From Candidatus Cloacimonadota bacterium (GTDB lineage: Bacteria > Cloacimonadota > Cloacimonadia > Cloacimonadales > Cloacimonadaceae), in contig JAGOKK010000009.1 in the NCBI GenBank assembly GCA_017994635.1, positions 1 through 36,809 of the forward strand: a DNA stretch of 36,809 nucleotides, given 5' to 3'. Each line of letters opens with the position of its first letter. Positions within the stretch are counted from its first letter, which is position 1. Below are positions 1-8,550 of this stretch, one piece after another. The notes beneath the pieces were generated by a model, which saw nothing but the letters and a program-made list of their open reading frames with translations, was not told where the DNA came from and did no database searches. The translations under genes and the position numbers were made by a program.

Positions 1-1
1 C

Positions 2-439
2 CACGATTTTTACAGCGATACAGGGCTGCTGGCACAGGGTGAAAACCTGCTGGGCGATGCATCTAAAGCGGTGAAAAGCACAGAAGGAAGCATCCAGGAA
101 GTGAAAACCGAGATCTCACAGACCATTCGCAGCCTGGATCAGCTTACCCGCCGTGTGGATCAATTCATCGTTCAAAACCAGGATGATCTGGAGGAGAGCA
201 TCAGCATCGCGCCGGCCGCCATGAACAAGCTGAATAGCAGTCTGGACAGCCTGGACGTCCTTTCTGCCAGGCTGAACCACAGTCTGCAAGCTCTGCAATC
301 GGGCAAAGGAACTGCCGGTAAACTGCTGACCGACGATGAACTCTACACCGGAATGCAACGCTCGATCGACAATCTGGAAGCCTTGATCAAAGACGTTAAG
401 GCGCACCCCAAAAAGTATCTGAAGTTCTCAATCTTCTAA
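2..439 (+). CDS. MlaD/MCE family lipid-transfer protein, C-terminal part (5' end outside window)
   Basis: The reading frame is open from the first bases of the window and ends at TAA 437-439, so only the last ~145 residues are seen. They are mostly amphipathic helix, followed by a G-x-GTAGKLLTDDELY motif and an ending of the form IKDVKAHPKKYLKFSIF. That helix, the GT(A/L)GKLL.DD.LY motif and the HPK(R/K)Y...F ending are typical of MlaD-type (MCE domain) substrate-binding subunits of ABC transporters that move phospholipids between inner and outer membrane. The MCE domain itself must lie upstream, outside the window. A GTG at 71 could be taken as a start, but the frame runs through it, so it is internal. 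The next gene begins 8 bp downstream, suggesting co-transcription with another outer-membrane protein. Confidence 0.8.
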   Translation, partial: HDFYSDTGLLAQGENLLGDASKAVKSTEGSIQEVKTEISQTIRSLDQLTRRVDQFIVQNQDDLEESISIAPAAMNKLNSSLDSLDVLSARLNHSLQALQSGKGTAGKLLTDDELYTGMQRSIDNLEALIKDVKAHPKKYLKFSIF

Positions 440-447
440 GGTAAGCA

Positions 448-3400
448 ATGAAAAAGCTGCTCATCCCACTCCTGCTGATCCTCTGTGGTCTCCTGACAGC
501 CCAGACTTTCGGCAAAAACAAGGTAAACGCGCGTCCGCAGGATTGGTCGGTGATCAAGACCATGCACTTCGATATCTATTTTCCCAGGGGTGAGGATGAA
601 TTTGGACGCACCGTATCGCTGATGGCGGAAGATATCTATTATTACCTGAAGGACGATCTCAAATACCCAGCGCTCAGCCGCATTCCCCTGGTGTTTTACG
701 GCAGCAAATCAGAGTTTCAGACCACGAATATCATTTATCCTCTTCTCACCGAGGGTGTGGGTGGGTTTACCGAGAGCCTGCGCAACCGCGTGGTGGTGCC
801 CTTCGATGGCGACTACGCGGAGCTGGAAAAGCTCCTGGCGCACGAGCTTACGCATGCCTACATCAACGGTTTGGATAACCGGCTAAGCACCGCCGTGGAA
901 GCTCTGCGTCCCACATCTTTCCCCTTCTGGTTTTCCGAAGGATTGCCGGAATATCTTTCCATCGGCGGCAAGGATCCCTACAACAATATGTTCATCCTTG
1001 ATCTGGTGGTAAATGACAAGCTGCCGCGTCTGGACTATCTGGACGGCTATCTTGCTTACCGCCTGGGGGAGAGTTTCCTTAGCTACCTCTCCGGCACTTA
1101 TGGCCGGGAAAAGGTGAGTGAATACTTCTTTTCCCTGCGCAGCATGAATAGCATCGACGATGCCACTGAACGCGTCTTCGCCATGAAGTTTGAAGATCTG
1201 GAATCCCGCTGGCGGTATCAGCTAAAGCGGGATTTCTTCCCTTTGATCAATAGCTACAAGGTGCCCATCGAGGCCTTTGAAAAGCGCACTGACCGCGGCA
1301 AAGAGGGGTCTTACTTCAATTTCAACCCCCGTTTCTCGCCAGATGGTAGCCGATATGTGTACTATTCCGATCGTGGCGCTCGCTTTAGCATCTGGATGGC
1401 AGGTACGCACGGCATGGAGAAAGCCCGTAAACTGATCACCGGCGAAACCAACGCCAAGATGGAGGAGTTTTATTACTTCCGCAGCAGCCTGAGCTGGTTT
1501 CCAGATGGTAAACGCATCGCCTACGCCGCCAAAACCGCGAAGGGCGACAGGATTCACATCCTGGATGTGGAAACCGGCAAGATCACGAAAAGCATCGCCA
1601 TCGATGATCTGACCGCCATCTATGAAAGCGATGTGGCTCCCGATGGCAAGAGTATTGTCCTGGCAGCTCAACGCGGCATGCAATCGGATATCTTCATTTA
1701 CGAGCTTGATTCCGGGGTGCTGACGGCCATCACCGACGATTCATATCACGATTCCCAACCCCGCTACTCTCCTGATGGCACACGCATCGTCTTTACTTCG
1801 GAACGCTGCAAGAATGCTCTCGATCAGCGCTTTGGCTTCTTTGCCGATCTCACCAAGGACATCTTTGAATACCGCCTGGAGAGCTCGGAAATCTATCAAA
1901 TCACCGATGAGGTCTTTGATTGCAGCATGCCATTTTACGCCGAAAGCGGCAGCAAAGTGGTCTACATCTCCACTCGCGAAGGCATCGCCAATCTGGAGAT
2001 CATCGATCCGGAAGCGGGACAGAGGGCAGAACTCAGCCGCGTCATCTCCGGAATCTATAGCGCTGATATCTCGACCGATTCAAACTATATGCTGGTATCA
2101 AACTACTTTTCCGAGGGCTGGGACATCTATTTTGACAATAGCCCCCTCAAAGACCTGATTTATCAACCCTCTCCCACAGCAAAGCCGTATCAGATGGAAG
2201 CAGATCTCCTGGATCGGGTGGATTTGAGCCTACTGGATTTGTACGGACCGCGCAAACGCACGCCCATCCCTCGCCGCAATCCCGCCGCAGATGTCAATGT
2301 GCGGCGTCCGGTATTCAGCGGATTTGAACCCGTGATCCCCGATACTACCTTGATCGCTTCCGATTTTTCCTGGGATCAGCGCCCCTCAGAGCCCTCGGAC
2401 CAGATCCCCCGCGTCCAGAACTATCATCCCCGCTTCACCCTGGACCGTGTATGGGGCGGAGCAGCATATTCCACCGGCGGAGGAGCTGTGGGCAGCGTAG
2501 AGCTTGGTATCAGTGACATCATGGGCGATCACGCCATCGGGCTCAATCTGGGCATCACCGATGTACTGTCACAGACCAATTTCCTGCTCACATACCTCTA
2601 CCTGAAACGCAGGTTGGATGTAGGGATTGGCGTCTATAACTTTTATGATGAATCCTATTACCGCTCGTTGGAAAGCTGGGGTTATGACTATTATCGCCTG
2701 AGAGAACGTCAAACCGGGCTTTACGGACTTACCCGCTATCCCTTCAGCCGCTTTGCCCGTCTGGAACTGGACGGCATGCTGTATGATTACGAACGGCATT
2801 GGGACTATCTGCACAATTCTCATATCGACGATGGAAACTGGCAAAACAACATCGAGCACTTCAATGACATTGCCTTTACCCCGGGCATTTCCCTGGTCTA
2901 TGATAATGCACTCTTTGGCTCCACCGGCCCTTTGGTGGGCACTCGCGCATACTTAAACATCCGCAAGGGTTTTGCCGACAAGCATCTGGACTATCTGACC
3001 AATTACATCGACGTGCGCAGCTACAGCCTCTTTAGCAAACGCTATTCCATCGCGCTGCGTGCCAATGCCGGCATCAGCACTGGGAAATACCCCGATCGCT
3101 TCTCACTGGGTGGGTATTACGGGGTGCGCGCCCTGTCGCACAATCTCTCCGGCGAAAAGAAGGTTCTGGCCAGCGCCGAATTGCGTTTCCCCTTGCTGGA
3201 TTATCTCGCCCTGGCTTTTCCCATCCCGCTTACTCTGGGCAATATCCGCGGCTCAGCCTTTGTGGATGTCGGTTCCGTGTGGGATGACAACAAATACTTC
3301 CGCGGGATGAGGGACGGCCTGATGGAAGATATCAAGCTCGGTTATGGTTTTGGCCCCCGCCTCAATGTGGGTTATTTTGTTTTGAAACTGGACGTTGCAT

Positions 3401-3465
3401 GGCTGACCGATCTGTCCAGTATCAGTAAACCTCAGGTGTACCTGAGTCTATCCGATGATTTCTAA
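448..3465 (+). CDS. Outer-membrane fusion: gluzincin-like peptidase domain + TolB-like propeller + BamA-like barrel
   Basis: 1005 residues with a signal peptide (about residues 1-20, hydrophobic and ending LTAQ). Residues ~35-260 resemble the peptidase-MA/gluzincin fold: HELTH at 132-136 and WFSEGLPEY at 161-169, where E164 or E168 could be the third zinc ligand. Residues ~285-590 hold at least four PD40/TolB-type propeller blades with S/A-PDG-(S/K/T)-x-(I/Y)-hydrophobic cores. Residues ~690-1005 look like a surface-antigen/BamA-type barrel: LGGYYGVRAL near 887, a FVDVGSVWD strand, and a C-terminal phenylalanine of the kind the BAM complex recognises. The likely place is the outer membrane with the peptidase and propeller on the periplasmic side (inference). 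Whether it cleaves, chaperones or only binds is unknown. It sits between an mlaD-like gene and pepA. Confidence 0.8.
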   Translation: MKKLLIPLLLILCGLLTAQTFGKNKVNARPQDWSVIKTMHFDIYFPRGEDEFGRTVSLMAEDIYYYLKDDLKYPALSRIPLVFYGSKSEFQTTNIIYPLLTEGVGGFTESLRNRVVVPFDGDYAELEKLLAHELTHAYINGLDNRLSTAVEALRPTSFPFWFSEGLPEYLSIGGKDPYNNMFILDLVVNDKLPRLDYLDGYLAYRLGESFLSYLSGTYGREKVSEYFFSLRSMNSIDDATERVFAMKFEDLESRWRYQLKRDFFPLINSYKVPIEAFEKRTDRGKEGSYFNFNPRFSPDGSRYVYYSDRGARFSIWMAGTHGMEKARKLITGETNAKMEEFYYFRSSLSWFPDGKRIAYAAKTAKGDRIHILDVETGKITKSIAIDDLTAIYESDVAPDGKSIVLAAQRGMQSDIFIYELDSGVLTAITDDSYHDSQPRYSPDGTRIVFTSERCKNALDQRFGFFADLTKDIFEYRLESSEIYQITDEVFDCSMPFYAESGSKVVYISTREGIANLEIIDPEAGQRAELSRVISGIYSADISTDSNYMLVSNYFSEGWDIYFDNSPLKDLIYQPSPTAKPYQMEADLLDRVDLSLLDLYGPRKRTPIPRRNPAADVNVRRPVFSGFEPVIPDTTLIASDFSWDQRPSEPSDQIPRVQNYHPRFTLDRVWGGAAYSTGGGAVGSVELGISDIMGDHAIGLNLGITDVLSQTNFLLTYLYLKRRLDVGIGVYNFYDESYYRSLESWGYDYYRLRERQTGLYGLTRYPFSRFARLELDGMLYDYERHWDYLHNSHIDDGNWQNNIEHFNDIAFTPGISLVYDNALFGSTGPLVGTRAYLNIRKGFADKHLDYLTNYIDVRSYSLFSKRYSIALRANAGISTGKYPDRFSLGGYYGVRALSHNLSGEKKVLASAELRFPLLDYLALAFPIPLTLGNIRGSAFVDVGSVWDDNKYFRGMRDGLMEDIKLGYGFGPRLNVGYFVLKLDVAWLTDLSSISKPQVYLSLSDDF

Positions 3466-3492
3466 GAAAAAGAGATAAACAAGGAGTATTCC

Positions 3493-4971
3493 ATGAAAAT
3501 CGACGTTACCCGTAGATTGCCCGACCACATAGATACGCTGGTTTTGATCCACGAAGAGGATCCAAACCTGCAAGAGCTTAGCTTCGTGGACGATGAGTTA
3601 AAGGATTCCCTGGATACCTATGTGAAAGCAGAAGGATTTGCTTTCAAATACGCAAAGATCACTTCCTACACTCGCCTGATCGGCAAAAAGAGACAACTGA
3701 TCATCCTCTGCGGCACAGGCAACAAGGAAGAATTGAATGCCAACAAGCTGCGCAGCCTCTTTGCCAATTGCTGGCGTAAAGCGATCAGCCTCAAATCCGC
3801 CCAGGTCTATGTATTGATGGGCTTTGAGCCTTCGCTAAATGACGTCGTGCTGGGGCATGTATTATCCGAATCAGCCTTGCTGAGCGCTTATAAGTTCAAT
3901 AAATACATCAGCAACGACGAAACGCACGACCTCGAAAGTATCCATCTGCTGCTGAGCACCAAGAATACCCGCCATATCAATCGCGGTATCCTGGAAGGTA
4001 GAATCTACGCTGAGACCACGAATCTGGCACGCGATCTGGTGAATGAGCCCCCAAACATTCTCAATCCCGACGCCTTGGCCGATCAAGCAAAGAAAGTGGC
4101 GCTGCAATACGGTTTCTCCATCGATATTCACTCTGTGGACAAGCTCAGACGCCTGAAAATGGACGCCCTCCTGGCTGTCGCCAAAGGCTCCAGAAACGAT
4201 CCCAAGCTCATCATTATGCGCTACATGGGCAATCCCGACAAGAAACATCAGATAACCGCTCTGGTAGGTAAAGGCCTCACCTTCGATTCCGGAGGATACA
4301 GCCTGAAACCCGGGCCCTCCATGGTAAGCATGAAAAGCGACATGGGCGGCGCTGCTGCCGTGATCGGTGCCATGGCTGCCATCTCCACCCTGAAGCTCAA
4401 GGTAAACGTCGTGGCGATCGTAGCTGCCGCGGAAAACATGATCGGCGGCGAAGCTTACCGCCCCGGAGACATCCTCACTTCCATGGCCGGCAAGACCATC
4501 GAGATCCATAATACTGATGCCGAGGGCAGGCTCACCCTGATCGATGCCATCCACTATGTGATCGAAAAGGAAAAGGCCGACCGAGTACTGGATATTGCCA
4601 CCCTCACTGGAGCAGCGGTCGCAGCCTTGGGATTGGACTATTCCGCAGTGCTGAGCAACAACGATGCCTGGCTGCAACAGCTCAAGGACGCTTCAGACTC
4701 TACGGGCGAATTGATCTGGGAGATGCCTCTGCACGAGCCTTATGCCGAATTGATCAAATCCGAAGCGGCTGATCTGAAAAACGTGGGCGGTCCCCTGGCT
4801 GGATGTATCACTGCAGCGCTGTTCATTCGTGAGTTTGTGCAGGATAAACCCTGGATCCACATCGACATCGCCGGCCAGGCTATGAAAGACAAAGTGACAG
4901 GCATCCATCCTCTTGGTGCCACCGGAGTCGGAGTAAGATTGCTTACTTCGCTGCTGCGCAATATGGAATAA
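3493..4971 (+). CDS. pepA: Leucyl aminopeptidase (M17 family, PepA)
   Basis: 492 residues, normal length for the family. It removes N-terminal amino acids from peptides in the cytoplasm using two divalent metals. The metal and catalytic residues are in place: K260 and D265 in GKGLTFDSGG, K272 in SLKPG, D283 in KSDMGG, and D342, E344 and R346 in NTDAEGRLTL. This matches the E. coli PepA ligand set with a constant offset of about ten residues. The N-terminal ~160 residues correspond to the variable M17 N-domain. AAGGAG lies about 8 bp before the ATG. It follows the barrel fusion gene by 27 bp and fits amino-acid fermentation, but the family is housekeeping. Confidence 0.96.
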   Translation: MKIDVTRRLPDHIDTLVLIHEEDPNLQELSFVDDELKDSLDTYVKAEGFAFKYAKITSYTRLIGKKRQLIILCGTGNKEELNANKLRSLFANCWRKAISLKSAQVYVLMGFEPSLNDVVLGHVLSESALLSAYKFNKYISNDETHDLESIHLLLSTKNTRHINRGILEGRIYAETTNLARDLVNEPPNILNPDALADQAKKVALQYGFSIDIHSVDKLRRLKMDALLAVAKGSRNDPKLIIMRYMGNPDKKHQITALVGKGLTFDSGGYSLKPGPSMVSMKSDMGGAAAVIGAMAAISTLKLKVNVVAIVAAAENMIGGEAYRPGDILTSMAGKTIEIHNTDAEGRLTLIDAIHYVIEKEKADRVLDIATLTGAAVAALGLDYSAVLSNNDAWLQQLKDASDSTGELIWEMPLHEPYAELIKSEAADLKNVGGPLAGCITAALFIREFVQDKPWIHIDIAGQAMKDKVTGIHPLGATGVGVRLLTSLLRNME

Positions 4972-4991
4972 ACTAATACTGTTTCAGGAAC

Positions 4992-5014
4992 GAGAGGCTG
5001 GTTTCCGGCCTCTC
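4992..5014 (+). terminator. Hairpin between pepA and znuA, possible terminator or leader structure
   Basis: GAGAGGC (4992-4998) pairs with GCCTCTC (5008-5014), and TGG/CCG extends this to a ten-pair stem (one wobble) closed by a TTT loop. There is no T-run after it, so it is not a classical intrinsic terminator in either direction. It lies in the only sizeable gap (73 bp) between pepA and the zinc operon, which suggests an operon boundary or a processing site. Confidence 0.45.
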
Positions 5015-5044
5015 CGGACTCCTGACCAGGGAGATATTTGTACG

Positions 5045-5995
5045 ATGAAACATGCCGGATTGATCGCCCTCATCATCATCCTGACTCTACTCAGCGCTTG
5101 TAAAACCAAGAACGCCGTGGAAGATGGCCCCAAGCCGCTCATAATCACCACCATCCACCCCTATGAACTGATGGTGAAGCAGATGGTGGGCGACGCCATT
5201 GAAGTGAAGTGCCTGGTGCCCCCCAATGCCTCTGTGCATACCTGGAGCCCACAACCCGCCGATCTTGCAGATCTGAACCGTGCCGATCTGGTGATTTCCA
5301 ACGGCATGGGTCTGGAAAACTTCCTGGGCGACGCCCTGAAAAACCTGCCCGCCAAGCATCTCATCGCAGCGGATATGCTCAGCGATCTGGTGGCGCTGGA
5401 TTCACTGAATCAAGTGAAAGAAGAACTGATGCACAGCGCCGCGCACAACGATACCAATGCGGTCGCCGATCACCATCATCATGAAGGTGCCGATCCGCAT
5501 CTCTGGACCAGTCCCCTGATGCTGCAAAAGCTCTGTACCAAGCTCAAAAACGAGCTGGTGATCCTCTTCCCCGATGTGAGCCCTGTGATCAATCACAACC
5601 ACGATCGCATCATCAAAGAACTTAGTACCACGCACGACACGATAACGGCTGAACGCGCCGCGCTCAAAGATCCCGCTCTGCTCACTTATCACAATAGCTT
5701 CCATTACTTCACGCGTGAATACCAGATCCCTTATCTGGGCTGGGTGCAAAGCTCTCCGGGAAAGGAACCTTCCGCCCGGGACCTGGCTGAGCTGGGCAAA
5801 AAGATCAAGGAACACCAGGTAAAATGCATCTTCATCGAGCCCCAACAAAACGACAAAGCCGCGCAAGTACTGGCCAAAGAGTATCAAATGCAGATTTACA
5901 CTCTGGATCCTTTGGGAGGCAGTCTACCCGTGGATAGCGTCAGCGATCTCATCCTGGCCAATTGGAAGGTGATGAAACAGGCCTTTGCGCAATGA
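5045..5995 (+). CDS. znuA: Zinc/manganese ABC transporter substrate-binding lipoprotein (ZnuA/TroA type)
   Basis: 316 residues. The start gives a lipoprotein signal peptide with lipobox L-S-A-C (C19). It is a cluster A-I metal-binding protein that captures Zn2+ (or Mn2+) in the periplasm and hands it to the ABC permease. Family features seen: TTIHPYE with the first ligand H38; NASVHTW with a second His near residue 65; a His-rich loop (DHHHHEGADPHLW), which favours zinc; LLTYHNSFHYF; and a late LDPLGG aspartate. GGGAG lies upstream of the ATG at a usable distance. The stop overlaps the region just before the ATPase gene, so these genes form one operon. No Zur-like palindrome was recognised upstream. 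Confidence 0.93.
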   Translation: MKHAGLIALIIILTLLSACKTKNAVEDGPKPLIITTIHPYELMVKQMVGDAIEVKCLVPPNASVHTWSPQPADLADLNRADLVISNGMGLENFLGDALKNLPAKHLIAADMLSDLVALDSLNQVKEELMHSAAHNDTNAVADHHHHEGADPHLWTSPLMLQKLCTKLKNELVILFPDVSPVINHNHDRIIKELSTTHDTITAERAALKDPALLTYHNSFHYFTREYQIPYLGWVQSSPGKEPSARDLAELGKKIKEHQVKCIFIEPQQNDKAAQVLAKEYQMQIYTLDPLGGSLPVDSVSDLILANWKVMKQAFAQ

Positions 5996-6035
5996 ATCAT
6001 CTCACGCTAGAAGCCTTTACCACGGGCGCGGGACG

Positions 6036-6764
6036 ATGATATCCATCCGCGATCTGAATCACCGCATTTCCGGCAAATACATCTTGCAGGATATCAGTCT
6101 GGAGATACCAGACGGGGCTTTTGCCGCCATCATCGGACCCAATGGCGCCGGCAAATCCACCCTGGTAAAGCTGATAATGGGTCTGATTCCCCTGCAGGAA
6201 GGCTCTGTTACCATTGATGGCATGAAGCAACAGGACTGGCTGAAGCTATACAGCTTTGGCTATCTCCCACAACGGGAGGAATACGACCGCACCTTCCCCG
6301 CCACCGCTTTGGATATCGTCCTGATGGGCATCGCCGGCACCGTCAGCATTGGCAGACGCTGCAGCAAAGCCCAAAAGGCCAAAGCCCTGGATATTATGCA
6401 GCAATGCGGCATCGACGACAAGGTCAAAAGCTTCATCGGTACGCTTTCCGGAGGTGAGTTTCAACGTGTGATGCTGGCCCGCGCCATCCTTTCGGACAGC
6501 CCCTATTTGATCCTGGACGAACCCGAGGCGGGCATCGACCGTCCCGGTGTGCAAAGCTTCTTCGTGCTGCTAAAGCAACTCAATGAAGCGGGCAAAACCA
6601 TCATCACCATCTCGCATGATCTGCATACCCTTTCAGACTATTGCAGCTTTCTGATCTGTTTGAACCGCACTTTGCACTGCCACAGCAAGATGGAATTGGT
6701 AAATGCCGATGTCATCCACAAAACTTTCGGCGACAGCGTGCGCCTGATCGAGAAGGATTATTGA
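6036..6764 (+). CDS. znuC: Zinc/manganese ABC transporter ATP-binding protein (ZnuC type)
   Basis: 242 residues from the ATG at 6036. The frame is open upstream to 5985, but those 17 residues are unlike the family, and the protein starting MISIRDLN aligns with normal ABC N-termini. It hydrolyses ATP to drive metal import. Walker A GPNGAGKST is at 34-42, the Q-loop at LPQ, signature LSGGEFQR from 137, Walker B YLILDE at 157-162 with a D-loop following, and a switch His in ISHDLH. The gene lies directly after znuA and its TGA overlaps the ATG of znuB (TGATG), implying translational coupling. Confidence 0.94.
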   Translation: MISIRDLNHRISGKYILQDISLEIPDGAFAAIIGPNGAGKSTLVKLIMGLIPLQEGSVTIDGMKQQDWLKLYSFGYLPQREEYDRTFPATALDIVLMGIAGTVSIGRRCSKAQKAKALDIMQQCGIDDKVKSFIGTLSGGEFQRVMLARAILSDSPYLILDEPEAGIDRPGVQSFFVLLKQLNEAGKTIITISHDLHTLSDYCSFLICLNRTLHCHSKMELVNADVIHKTFGDSVRLIEKDY

Positions 6765-7549
6765 TGCCATTATTTCTGATCACTGCCCTCGCAGGAGCCG
6801 TGCTATCGGCCATATCCCTGGCCATCTTCGCCCCCTGGGTAACTCTGCGCAAGATATCCTACATGGGTGAAGCCCTGTCCCATATCGCCTTTGCCGGCAT
6901 TGCCATCGCCATCATTACAGGTATAAATCTTACTCTATCGGCCACGATCTTCGTCTGCCTCGTATCCCTTGGCATATCCTGGCTGGCGCGGCGGCAACAA
7001 CTGCAGGAAGCCAATACCATCACCATCTTTCTTTCCCTTTCCATGGCTCTGGGCATCATTCTGATCTCGCTTTCCCGCACCTATAGCTTTGATCTTGCCA
7101 GCTATCTCTTTGGCAATGTACTCCTGATCCAATCCTCTGAACTACTCGCACTGGGCATCCTGACCGTGATGAACATCGCCTTTGTGCTGATCTTTTACAA
7201 AGAACTCTTTTACCTTAGCTACAATCCCGAAATGGCAAAGGTCTTCCGCATCAAAACCTCGCCGGCAGACAAGCTGTTTTCCCTGCTGCTCGCCGCTAAT
7301 ATCGTACTGAATCTGAAAAGCGCGGGGATCATCCTGGTGAGTGCCCAATTGATTCTTCCCGCGGTGATTGCCTTCAATCTGGCACGCAGCTTGCCTCAGG
7401 CGTTGATCATTGCCATTATCTCCGCCATCATCTCCGCCTTGGCCGGCTTTGCCGTTTCATATCTGCTCAATCTCCCCACCGGCGCCACCATTGTGGTCTG
7501 CCAGGCGCTGCTCTACGCCCTCTCTTTCGTCTTCAAAAGGAGAATGTGA
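6764..7549 (+). CDS. znuB: Zinc/manganese ABC transporter permease (ZnuB, ABC-3 family)
   Basis: 261 residues from the ATG at 6764, which overlaps the znuC stop. The open frame extends upstream to 6641, but that part lies inside znuC and is polar. It is an almost wholly hydrophobic protein with about seven to eight predicted membrane helices, typical of ABC-3 permeases. A conserved-looking GEALSHIAFAG stretch near residue 30 matches the family's G(E)x(L)SH...G motif. It forms the membrane channel for metal passed on by ZnuA. Its last codons (AGG AGA ATG TGA) carry the Shine-Dalgarno of the next gene. Confidence 0.93.
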   Translation: MPLFLITALAGAVLSAISLAIFAPWVTLRKISYMGEALSHIAFAGIAIAIITGINLTLSATIFVCLVSLGISWLARRQQLQEANTITIFLSLSMALGIILISLSRTYSFDLASYLFGNVLLIQSSELLALGILTVMNIAFVLIFYKELFYLSYNPEMAKVFRIKTSPADKLFSLLLAANIVLNLKSAGIILVSAQLILPAVIAFNLARSLPQALIIAIISAIISALAGFAVSYLLNLPTGATIVVCQALLYALSFVFKRRM

Positions 7550-8550
7550 TGCCGCATAGAGCTCTGACTCTTACTACCATGCTGATCAGCTTGCTCTTCA
7601 TCAGCGTGATCTGGCAATTTGCCGAAACTAATATCCACGAGCTGGCCGAGAGTGCCTGGACTAAGATCAGTGGCAAACCAATACATCAGATATCCACCGC
7701 CGATTCCGCAGGCATCCCCATGCAGCTCTACGCCAACGGCGAAAAGCATTATAATCCCCTATTCATCGCCAGAGCAGCCAAAAAGGAATATTACCGGAGC
7801 CGCAATTGGGCCCAGGATGAGCGCTTTATGCAGCTTACGGACTGGCTGGTGGAGCACGGTGTGGAGACGGATTCCACCTTTCTCTTGCCCTATAGCTTTG
7901 ATTATCCTGCCTATGATCAAAAGCAGCCCTGGTATTCAGCTCTTGCCCAAGCAGTGGCGATGAATGCCCTGGCTCACCGAGCCAGCTACAAAAGAGATCT
8001 GGATGTATATGCCAAAGCGATAAAGGCCATGCACAGCTTGCGTCCTGGGGCGGCTGGCCTGGGTTTTGCCCTGTCCGATAGCACGAATTGGTATATGGAG
8101 TACCCCGGTAGCGAGCCATATTACGTGCTAAACGGCATGATCGGCATACTGCTGGAGCTGCATTATTACTACAAACTGACCGATGATCCCCTGGCTTTTG
8201 AGCTTTTCGCTAAAGGATACCACGCCCTATTGGTGAAGCTGCCTGAGTTTGATTTTCACGGCTACAGCCGCTACGATTTGAATGGAAATAAAGCCGGCAG
8301 AATGTATCACCAAAAACACATCGAGCTACTCAGCCAACTGCAGGAACTGCAGCCCCACCCCAGGCTGAAGTATTACATCACGCGCTGGCATAAAGCCGAT
8401 AGCTACCCCGTGATCTGGCAGATGCTTCTAAATCCTCGCTCCAAAAGGATTATCGCCTTTATATTGCCCTTTCTTGCCCTCTGGGCAGTACTATATTTTA
8501 CTTTAGCTTCGTCGAATAGAAAGGCAGCAACCGGTCCGGATCATAGCTGA
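7549..8550 (+). CDS. Membrane-anchored protein with D-glucuronyl C5-epimerase C-terminal-like domain
   Basis: 333 residues. The ATG at 7549 overlaps the znuB TGA and has AGGAG six bases upstream, so it is preferred to the GTG at 7546. There is an N-terminal membrane segment (~9-24) and a second near the C-terminus (~301-320), so the middle probably faces the periplasm. Residues ~125-270 resemble the C5-epim_C family (PF06662): WYSALAQ at 128, WYMEYP at 181, YVLNG at 192, YSRYDL at 239, MYHQKHI at 252. Y185, Y242 and Y253 sit where I recall the catalytic tyrosines of heparosan epimerases. It may modify or bind an acidic polysaccharide; that is inference. The last ~50 bp overlap the convergent gene at 8498. 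Confidence 0.65.
   Translation: MPHRALTLTTMLISLLFISVIWQFAETNIHELAESAWTKISGKPIHQISTADSAGIPMQLYANGEKHYNPLFIARAAKKEYYRSRNWAQDERFMQLTDWLVEHGVETDSTFLLPYSFDYPAYDQKQPWYSALAQAVAMNALAHRASYKRDLDVYAKAIKAMHSLRPGAAGLGFALSDSTNWYMEYPGSEPYYVLNGMIGILLELHYYYKLTDDPLAFELFAKGYHALLVKLPEFDFHGYSRYDLNGNKAGRMYHQKHIELLSQLQELQPHPRLKYYITRWHKADSYPVIWQMLLNPRSKRIIAFILPFLALWAVLYFTLASSNRKAATGPDHS

Noticed and set aside
3871-4677. 268-residue antisense open frame inside pepA
   Set aside because: It is the mirror of a well-conserved aminopeptidase; the His/Gly-rich translation has no domain and no start signals.
4972-5044. Metal-sensing riboswitch before znuA
   Set aside because: Only a single hairpin in 73 bp; there is no room for a known aptamer.
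6641-6763. Upstream extension of znuB
   Set aside because: It lies inside znuC, is polar, and the ATG at 6764 overlapping the znuC stop gives the normal permease N-terminus.
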